Of a DNA stretch of 14,578 nucleotides, positions 1 to 5,622 are shown piece after piece. This DNA comes from CAG-390 sp045633005. Its GTDB lineage: Bacteria > Bacillota > Clostridia > Oscillospirales > CAG-272. The notes under the pieces are model-generated. The model was given only the letters and a program-made list of their open reading frames with translations. It made no database searches and was not told the DNA's origin. Made by a program: the position numbers and the translations under genes. Position 1 is the stretch's first letter. The number at the start of each line of letters is the position of its first letter. Where the stretch lies: positions 1 through 14,578 of the forward strand of contig JAZQXT010000049.1 in NCBI GenBank assembly GCA_045633005.1. The letters run 5' to 3'.

Positions 1-25
1 CGAATGTGGGCAAATTTCATTTCAC

Positions 26-96
26 ATTGCGACGAAGGAGCAATATTTCACTAAAAACCGCAACAAGTTGCGGATGATATACACGCCTTCGGCGTG
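26..96. repeat. Cluster of short inverted repeats at window start
   Basis: Three small palindromes follow one another. ATTGC (26-30) pairs with GCAAT (40-44). CCGCAAC (58-64) pairs with GTTGCGG (67-73) across a 2-nt loop. CACGCC (82-87) pairs with GGCGTG (91-96) across TTC. There is no ORF with a start here. The pattern resembles the palindrome-rich intergenic spacers common in Clostridia genomes; that likeness is from memory and was not checked. The function is unknown. Confidence 0.45.
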
Positions 97-113
97 ATCG
101 AGACGCGAAACAG

Positions 114-142
114 TTGAAATGTTTACGAATTTGTGGTATAAT
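114..142 (+). promoter_or_regulatory. Sigma-A-type promoter of the 168-896 gene
   Basis: TTGAAA (114-119) and TATAAT (137-142) are separated by exactly 17 bp. A TGG just upstream of the -10 fits an extended -10 (TGn). The predicted transcription start is near 149, which gives a leader of about 20 nt before the ATG at 168. Confidence 0.8.
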
Positions 143-167
143 AAGGCTAAGAAAGGCGGGTGGCATA

Positions 168-896
168 ATGATCAATCACTATAATGAATTTGACGATTTA
201 ATCTCTTGCTTCAATAATGCGCGCAAGTATGCGCTTGAAAATGCGGAGCGTTTTGAAAATATAAAATCAAATCGTGTAGACTACTCGACACCATCTGATT
301 TTTACTATGGAATTCACACACCGTCTTTGATCTTAAAACTTGCCTATTCAAAATCTTATATAAAGGGAAGAAAATTAAAAAACATCGGTAATCGTGAAGA
401 ATATATGTCATACGAATACGATGACTCTGACCTGTTGATAAAAATATCCGAGCATGGAGAAAAATCAACCACCTTTTGCTGTATTTTTCAGTTAAACGGT
501 TTCGAGTGGATAATTCCCGTTTATAAATATAAGGGTCATTATTCTGAATGGTACAAAGGGGAAATGAGAAAGTATGATGAAAGAGGAAGAATCTCAATTT
601 ATGCTCGATTCGATACGGCTCAAATTTGGCTTGAAAAATATTCCTATCCTCAACATAATCCGCAAAGCGCAATTTGTGAATTTTGGAATTATATCCCCAA
701 TCTTTCTCATTCAAGCAAAAATAAATCCGTTTCAGAAACAGGTTCTCCGGCACAATTATGGATATATGAACTTGATTTGAGCGACCCCCAAAAAGTCAAC
801 GGAGAATTGATAGAATCTTATACACGAGACGATTCTGCATATCGACAGAAGCCGCCTTGTTTGCCGCCGCCACAAATATCGTACAAGAAGAATTGA
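168..896 (+). CDS. Orphan protein of unknown function, 242 aa
   Basis: I do not recognise this protein. A TTG in frame at 114 would extend it, but that codon is the promoter's -35 box, so the ATG at 168 behind the purine-rich stretch AAAGGCGGGTGG is the likely start. The protein is rich in Tyr, Trp, Lys and Asn, has no signal peptide or membrane segment, and is probably a cytosolic mixed alpha/beta protein. An aromatic central part (residues about 105-155, including FEWIIPVYKYKG and AQIWLEKYSYP) looks like a folded core. The gene is clearly more AT-rich than the metabolic genes further along, which may mean it was acquired. The last 18 residues are Pro/Cys-rich low complexity (PPCLPPP), where the DNA turns GC-rich, so the true C-terminus may have been replaced by adjoining intergenic sequence. 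It sits alone between two palindrome-rich spacers. A polymorphic-toxin immunity or other accessory role is possible but nothing visible supports it. Confidence 0.7.
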   Translation: MINHYNEFDDLISCFNNARKYALENAERFENIKSNRVDYSTPSDFYYGIHTPSLILKLAYSKSYIKGRKLKNIGNREEYMSYEYDDSDLLIKISEHGEKSTTFCCIFQLNGFEWIIPVYKYKGHYSEWYKGEMRKYDERGRISIYARFDTAQIWLEKYSYPQHNPQSAICEFWNYIPNLSHSSKNKSVSETGSPAQLWIYELDLSDPQKVNGELIESYTRDDSAYRQKPPCLPPPQISYKKN

Positions 897-982
897 TACT
901 CCAACATTGGCACAGCGCCCCGATAGATAGCGGCGGAGGGATGGAATCCTCGGCAAAATTAATAAATCTCGCGTTAAAAAAC

Positions 983-1021
983 GGCGGTGTCAAATGCTTT
1001 TTCAAAGCATTTGACTCCGCC
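983..1021. repeat. 18-bp imperfect hairpin
   Basis: The arm at 983-1000 pairs with 1004-1021 across a TTC loop, with a single T-T mismatch (988/1016). No T-run follows, so it is not a classical intrinsic terminator. The core GTCAAATGC/GCATTTGAC is the same one that forms the cysK terminator at 14253-14279, and the right arms share GCATTTGACTC. Confidence 0.7.
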
Positions 1022-1084
1022 CCTTTGCCATTTATACGCGCCCACTCGATGAAAGCGCAGAGGGGGAGAGTGGTAAAAAATCCT

Positions 1085-1126
1085 CGGCGAGGCACTTCAA
1101 CGTCGCCGAAATATTGTTATTTTTTT
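1085..1126 (+). terminator. Weak candidate terminator downstream of the orphan gene
   Basis: CGGCGA (1085-1090) pairs with TCGCCG (1103-1108) across a 12-nt loop. A run of seven T follows at 1120-1126 after an 11-nt A/T-rich spacer. The stem is short, the T-run is not adjacent, and the site lies about 190 bp past the stop codon at 896, so the call is tentative. Confidence 0.25.
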
Positions 1127-1409
1127 AACAAAAATTCCGAAAATAAGCCCAATTTGCCCTTTTTGGGGGCGTAATGATGACAAATTTTAAGCCTTGACGC
1201 TCGCGGCAAAGGAGAATCTTGCGCTTCGTCGGATTTTTTATTTTACGGACGAAAAGTATCTGACAAAGGTGGGCAAATGCGGCGATATATTTGCCGCAGG
1301 CAAGTGTTTGCCACGCATTGCGGGCTGCCGCCAAGCGCGCGAAATAATAATATATAATTATAAAATTGCATTAATTTAGTTTGTATTGCTACAAATTTAC
1401 CTTTAAAAC

Positions 1410-1438
1410 TTGACAGCGGTGCTAAAATATGCTATCAT
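1410..1438 (+). promoter_or_regulatory. Promoter of the three-gene surface-protein operon
   Basis: A consensus -35 TTGACA (1410-1415), a 17-bp spacer and TATCAT (1433-1438) preceded by TGC form an extended -10 promoter. Transcription would start near 1445, leaving a leader of about 90 nt that contains the palindrome at 1471-1486. No other clear promoter was seen up to the terminator at 8108, so this one probably drives all three genes. Confidence 0.75.
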
Positions 1439-1470
1439 AATACTGAATAATTGTAATAATGCCGCCTTTG

Positions 1471-1486
1471 TCCGTCCGCGGACGGA
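1471..1486. promoter_or_regulatory. 16-bp perfect palindrome in the operon leader
   Basis: TCCGTCCGCGGACGGA is a perfect 16-bp palindrome about 26 nt downstream of the predicted transcription start and 48 bp before the first ATG. It is GC-rich inside an otherwise AT-rich leader. It could be a repressor operator or fold as an RNA hairpin. No T-run follows, so it is not an intrinsic terminator. Confidence 0.5.
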
Positions 1487-1533
1487 ACACGGGCTTAAAT
1501 CAATATTGCCTTAACCTTGAAAGGAAAGCAATT

Positions 1534-3645
1534 ATGAAACTTAAAAATATTATTCTTGGCATCGCAGCTATCGTAATGATCGTCGCTATTACCGTTGGTA
1601 TAACGGTGGCGTATCTTACGGACACGGATAAGGTGGATAACGTTATCACACTCGGCGACGTAGATATCAAGCTGCGCGAGTACGAGCGCGTCAGCGTTGA
1701 TACGCCGAACGCGAGCGCGGAGGCGCAGGTACAGACGTTCAACGACAACAAGCCGTTGCTTCCCGCCGTAGTTACCAAGGATTTTGACTACGCCACGAAT
1801 GGCGCGGACGTTAAGTGGGATAAGGATAAGGACGGAAATAAGATAAAGCCCAACTACACCTCATCCATTTGGAATCCCGCCGACATCAATAACGAGGTCG
1901 ATAAAATGGTTTTCGTTGAGAATACGGGAAAGAGCGACGCATACGTCCGCGTTTTCTTTGCATTCGAGGCGGGAAATTATACTTCTTTTACGCGCTTCAA
2001 GGATATGGTACATATAAACCTCAACGATGCCGCATCGGAATGGGCGTGGGAGTGGAACCCCGCGCTTGCAACGAGCGATAAGGGTGGCAATTACTTTATT
2101 GCTACCGCCACCTATCTGCCCATTTTGAAATCGGGCGAGTTCACTACCATCAGCCTTTCGCAGATCGCGCTTGACCCCACTGCCGTCAATAAGGACGTTT
2201 TGGCGTTTGGCGAAAAGTACGAGGTCTCCGTATTCGTGCAGGGTATACAGACCGTTGGCTTTGATAATTCCGATCAGGCGCTGACCAAGGGCTTCGGCGA
2301 TGATATTCCATTTACGGGACTCACCTTCGAAACGGGCGTTAAGCTCAAGACCGCGCTGCACTACCTCAACGGCGAGGAGAGCGAGGACAAGAAGATCACA
2401 GCCAACGTAAGCACCGTGACCTTCGGCTTGAATAAGGACTACAAAAAGATCACAAGCAACTATGAGCCTACTTATGTAGGCATCGATCAGGACGTTGCCG
2501 TTTACTCCTACTATGTCCCCAATGCCGATGATGCTTCGAAGTATGACGTTTACGTCCTCGCGGACAGCGAGATCTATACTCCCAAGGATAGCACGGGGCT
2601 GTTCCAAGATATGAGCGCCTTGATTACGGTTAATACGACCAATATGGACGTAAGTCGTACAGTGAATATGAAGGCTATGTTTATGGGGTGTGAGGCTCTT
2701 ACTTCGCTTGACGTTTCAAAATGGAACGTTAGCAACGTTGAAGCGATGAACATGACATTCACATACTGTTCCAGCCTTAAAGAACTGAATGTTTCCGGCT
2801 GGAATGTTGGAAAAGTAACTACTATGTCCTCTATGTTTTACGATTGCTCCTCACTTGAAAGTTTGAATGTTACAAATTGGAACGTTGAAAATGTAACTAT
2901 TATGCAGATGCTTTTTTATGACTGCCAAAAACTTAAGAATATAAATCTTTCAAACTGGCAAGTGGGCAATGTCACTTTGATGAACTATATGTTCTATGGA
3001 TGCCATTCTATTACTTCTTTGGATATTGCTAATTGGGATGTTAGAAAAGTCACTACTCTCGAAAGATTTTTATCTCGCAACAGCAGGTTTTCGCAACAGA
3101 TGAATATATCCGAAATTGACATTAGCGGATGGCAAACCGATAGTCTTACAAATATGAATCATATGTTCCAAGGTTGCCAAAAGCTAACAAGTTTGGATAT
3201 GAGCGGATGGAATACCTCCCAAGTTACACAGATGGCGGCTGTATTTGAAATCTGCGAGGGCTTGAAAACATTGAATGTAAGTGGATGGGACGTAAGCAAT
3301 GTTGAAACAATGGAGCAGCTTTTCCGTCGATGCGGTAAGTTGACTGAATTGGATTTAAGTAAATGGAATACTGCATCGCTCAAAGAAACCACGAGTATGT
3401 TTGCGGCGGTTGACGCAACGGGACCGTCTGCTCTTGAAACCATTTATGTTGGCGACGGCTGGGATATGTCTAAAGTGACAACATCAGGAAATATGTTTTA
3501 CGGTTGTGTTAGTTTGAAAGGTGAAAAAAATACGCCCTATGATTCTGCGCACATCGACGTAACCTACGCCCATATAGACGGCGGTACGGAAAACCCCGGT
3601 TACTTTACCTACAAGGCGGCGGATAATGCCACACAAAATCAATAA
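1534..3645 (+). CDS. SipW-type secreted protein with 26-residue BspA/DUF285 repeats (paralog 1)
   Basis: A predicted secreted surface protein of 703 aa. The ATG at 1534 is chosen because AAGGA lies 8 nt upstream and it is followed directly by a signal sequence; an earlier in-frame ATG at 1459 has no such site. Residues 1-26 are basic then hydrophobic and end in TVA|YLTD, followed by NVITLGDVDIKL. This is the layout of SipW-cognate signal peptides (TasA/CalY class), with likely cleavage near A26. Residues about 27-290 form a TasA/CalY-like region with VFVENTGKSDAYVRVFFAFE and the family-like VFVQGIQTVGF. Residues 356-653 hold 11 repeat units, nine of 26 aa and two of 32, with consensus MF..C..L..L(D/N)VS.W(N/D)V..V..M. 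The unit at 654 runs into a C-terminal cap ending NPGYFTYK. There is no LPXTG motif, lipobox or C-terminal membrane segment. BspA-type proteins are associated with adhesion; a matrix or fibre role is inferred. Confidence 0.9.
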   Translation: MKLKNIILGIAAIVMIVAITVGITVAYLTDTDKVDNVITLGDVDIKLREYERVSVDTPNASAEAQVQTFNDNKPLLPAVVTKDFDYATNGADVKWDKDKDGNKIKPNYTSSIWNPADINNEVDKMVFVENTGKSDAYVRVFFAFEAGNYTSFTRFKDMVHINLNDAASEWAWEWNPALATSDKGGNYFIATATYLPILKSGEFTTISLSQIALDPTAVNKDVLAFGEKYEVSVFVQGIQTVGFDNSDQALTKGFGDDIPFTGLTFETGVKLKTALHYLNGEESEDKKITANVSTVTFGLNKDYKKITSNYEPTYVGIDQDVAVYSYYVPNADDASKYDVYVLADSEIYTPKDSTGLFQDMSALITVNTTNMDVSRTVNMKAMFMGCEALTSLDVSKWNVSNVEAMNMTFTYCSSLKELNVSGWNVGKVTTMSSMFYDCSSLESLNVTNWNVENVTIMQMLFYDCQKLKNINLSNWQVGNVTLMNYMFYGCHSITSLDIANWDVRKVTTLERFLSRNSRFSQQMNISEIDISGWQTDSLTNMNHMFQGCQKLTSLDMSGWNTSQVTQMAAVFEICEGLKTLNVSGWDVSNVETMEQLFRRCGKLTELDLSKWNTASLKETTSMFAAVDATGPSALETIYVGDGWDMSKVTTSGNMFYGCVSLKGEKNTPYDSAHIDVTYAHIDGGTENPGYFTYKAADNATQNQ
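2599..3492 (+). repeat. 78-bp coding repeat array, 11 units
   Basis: Eleven units of the 26-residue DUF285-type repeat occupy residues 356-653 of paralog 1. Nine are exactly 26 residues; units 7 and 11 are 32 (insertions QQMNISE-like and TGPSAL-like). Position 5 is usually Cys, position 16 Trp, and positions 8, 11, 13 and 21 are hydrophobic. The units are diverged in DNA, so this is an old protein repeat and not a recent minisatellite. The array is visibly more AT-rich than the first kilobase of the gene. Confidence 0.88.
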
Positions 3646-3683
3646 TCGAAATATTCGCTGAAAACACGCGAAAGGGAATTATG

Positions 3684-5504
3684 ATGAAAAAAGCATTTAT
3701 ATGGCTTATTGTCATAGTATTAATATTAGTGGGCTCGGTATGGGGAGCTTTGATGTATCTAACGGACGAGGTGACCAAAACGAACACGATGACCATCGGT
3801 AACGTAGGTATCGAGCTGCTCGAGTTTGAGCGCGAAAATATCGAAACGTCGGGCGATGCGGCAAAGGTTCAGAACTTCCATGAAGGCAAGTGGCTGCTCC
3901 CCGCCATTATCGCAAGTGACTTCACCTACACCGCAGGCGATACTTGCGTCAAGTGGGATAAGGACAAGGACGGAAATACGATAAAGCCCGGCTATACCTC
4001 ACCCATTTGGGATCCTGCCGACATCAATAACGAGATCGATAAAATGGTCTTCGTCAAGAACACGGGAAAGAGAGACGCTTACGTCCGCGTTTTCTTCGCA
4101 TTCGAGGCGGGAAATTATACTGATTTTGATGATTTTCGAAACAATATTCACCTAAATCTCAATGATGACGATTGGACTTGGGAATGGATAAAGTTTATAG
4201 GCGAAAGCGATGATGCCAATTATTTCGTTGCAAAGGCTACTTACAAAAACAAGCTTGCGCCGGGGGCTATTACGGAAATAAGCCTTTCGCAGATCGCACT
4301 TGATTCCGCGGCGGAGAACGATGACGTAGCCGCGTTTGACGGAAAGTACGACGTCAAGGTGTGCGCGCAGGGAATTCAGTCCGAGGGCTTTGACACCGCC
4401 GCACAGGCGCTGACCGAGGGCTTCGGCAGAGGCATTCCGTTTAATGATATTTATATCGAGGGCGCTACTATGAAAAATGCATTGCGCTATCTTGACGGTG
4501 ACACAGAAGGAGAAAATATCACCAACAAGGTTACAAGCATTACCTTCGGTCTTAACAATGCCTACCCCCAAATTGCCGATAACTACCAAGGCACGCCGAT
4601 AAACGACGAGCAGGACTACTACGTTAACGTCCACTACGTTCCCCAAGGTGAAAATTATAATCTCTATGTCCTTGCAGACGGACCTATTTACACTCCGGTG
4701 GATAGTACGGATCTGTTCTACAAGATGCAATGTGTAGAAACGATTAATATGGACAATTTGAACACAAGCAGAACACAGAATATGTCATGGATGCTCGGTG
4801 ATTGTCGCAAGTTATCGAAGCTGGATTTAAGTAAGTGGGATGTACGTAATGTTACGAATATGAATGGTTTGTTATATATGTGTACCAGCTTAACGGAAAT
4901 AAGTTTTGATGGTTGGGAGACAGAGAACCTTGTATACCTCTCGAATTTTTTACGTGATTGTTCTTCTTTGAAAAAAGCAGACGTTTCTGATTTGGATACC
5001 AAAAAAGTAAAGACTTTGTATCGCACGTTTTATGGTTGTGGAGCGTTGGAAGAGATCGAAGGTCTTAATGAGTGGAATACGAGCAAAGTGGAAAATATGG
5101 AGCAGGTTTTCCTTTGCCGTGAGGGCGATCCCAATCCTATGACAGAGATAGACATTTCCAATTTCGATTCAAGCAGCGTGACTGTTACGTCATATATGTT
5201 TTACTATTGCTCAAACCTCGAAACCGTTCACTTCGGTGAAAAATGGGATATGGCTAAAGTAAGCAACACGAACAATATGTTTAACGGTTGCACCAGCTTG
5301 CAAACTATTAATGTTGCTGTCGATTGGAATACGCAAAAACTAACAAACGTTGCTGCTATGTTCAAGGGTTGCACCAAGTTGATTGGCGGCAAGGGAACGG
5401 TGTTTAATTCGGCTAATAACTTTAAAGAATACGCCCGTATAGACAATCCCCCCGACGCCCCCGGTTATCTGACCTACAAACCGTCCGATAGCACAAACCC
5501 CTAA
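3684..5504 (+). CDS. SipW-type secreted protein with BspA/DUF285 repeats (paralog 2)
   Basis: The second paralog, 606 aa, begins 38 bp after paralog 1. ATG codons at 3681 and 3684 are both possible; 3684 sits 7 nt from AAAGGG and gives MKKAFIWL exactly as in paralog 3. The hydrophobic core at residues 4-21 and WGALMYLTD followed by NTMTIGNVGIELLEFE fit a SipW-cognate signal, but the residue before the expected cleavage site is Met24 where the siblings have Ala. The TasA/CalY-like region (about 25-285) contains VFVKNTGKRDAYVRVFFAFE. Residues 344-558 hold eight repeat units of 26, 26, 26, 26, 27, 30, 27 and 27 aa. They are more degenerate than in the siblings, with the position-16 Trp missing in three units. 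The last unit and cap end in APGYLTYK. No wall-anchor motif is visible. It probably shares one transcript with its neighbours. The function is inferred to be a surface or matrix subunit. Confidence 0.9.
   Translation: MKKAFIWLIVIVLILVGSVWGALMYLTDEVTKTNTMTIGNVGIELLEFERENIETSGDAAKVQNFHEGKWLLPAIIASDFTYTAGDTCVKWDKDKDGNTIKPGYTSPIWDPADINNEIDKMVFVKNTGKRDAYVRVFFAFEAGNYTDFDDFRNNIHLNLNDDDWTWEWIKFIGESDDANYFVAKATYKNKLAPGAITEISLSQIALDSAAENDDVAAFDGKYDVKVCAQGIQSEGFDTAAQALTEGFGRGIPFNDIYIEGATMKNALRYLDGDTEGENITNKVTSITFGLNNAYPQIADNYQGTPINDEQDYYVNVHYVPQGENYNLYVLADGPIYTPVDSTDLFYKMQCVETINMDNLNTSRTQNMSWMLGDCRKLSKLDLSKWDVRNVTNMNGLLYMCTSLTEISFDGWETENLVYLSNFLRDCSSLKKADVSDLDTKKVKTLYRTFYGCGALEEIEGLNEWNTSKVENMEQVFLCREGDPNPMTEIDISNFDSSSVTVTSYMFYYCSNLETVHFGEKWDMAKVSNTNNMFNGCTSLQTINVAVDWNTQKLTNVAAMFKGCTKLIGGKGTVFNSANNFKEYARIDNPPDAPGYLTYKPSDSTNP
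4713..5357 (+). repeat. Coding repeat array, 8 units
   Basis: Eight DUF285-type units cover residues 344-558 of paralog 2. Cys at position 5 is kept in most units. Trp at position 16 is replaced by Leu in units 1 and 4 and by Phe in unit 6. Unit 6 carries a Pro-containing insertion (EGDPNPM). The last full unit leads into the C-terminal cap. Confidence 0.85.
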
Positions 5505-5524
5505 ATCAAATCAATAACCAAATT

Positions 5525-5551
5525 GCCACCCGACCTTTGCGGTCGGGCGGC
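5525..5551 (+). repeat. Hairpin in the gap between paralogs 2 and 3
   Basis: CCCGACC (5529-5535) pairs with GGTCGGG (5541-5547) across TTTGC. The stem can be extended by GCC (5525-5527) with GGC (5549-5551) past one A-C mismatch. No T-run follows. Its last two bases are shared with the base of the next hairpin, so the extended forms compete. Confidence 0.65.
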
Positions 5552-5590
5552 GATGAGAGTGCAGATGTTTTGCATCTGCGTTCTCATCGC
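5550..5590 (+). repeat. 18-bp long hairpin ahead of paralog 3
   Basis: 5550-5567 pairs with 5573-5590 across a TTTTG loop. The stem is 18 bp, uninterrupted apart from two adjacent G-U wobbles (5559-5560 with 5580-5581). It ends 32 bp before the ATG of paralog 3 and has no T-tract. It could act as an mRNA-processing or stability element that uncouples paralog 3 from the upstream genes, or be a repetitive palindromic unit. Confidence 0.7.
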
Positions 5591-5622
5591 TGAAAAGAAA
5601 CCAAGCGAAAGGAAACGATGTT

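Larger units (their letters stand above)
897..1409. other. Long intergenic region without a credible gene
   Basis: No reading frame here has a good ribosome binding site and protein-like composition. The longest open frame (857-1174) overlaps the preceding gene and covers the inverted repeats, so it is treated as spurious. The region holds a near-perfect 18-bp hairpin (983-1021), a weaker hairpin followed by a T-run (1085-1126) and further small inverted repeats such as TGCGGC/GCCGCA around 1278-1298. The composition alternates between GC-rich palindromes and AT-rich stretches (1341-1380 is almost all A/T). It may hold decayed repeat elements. Confidence 0.5.

Noticed and set aside
857..1174. 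Plus-strand open frame of 105 codons overlapping the end of the orphan gene
   Set aside because: No ribosome binding site, overlaps the preceding gene and translates the inverted repeats; the composition is not protein-like.
1861..2607. Minus-strand open frame of 248 codons inside paralog 1
   Set aside because: A similar antisense frame occurs at 4152-4730 in paralog 2, as expected from shared sequence; neither has a ribosome binding site or a recognisable product.
5529..5590. The intergenic hairpins as an intrinsic terminator splitting the operon
   Set aside because: No T-run follows either stem and no promoter was found between them and paralog 3.
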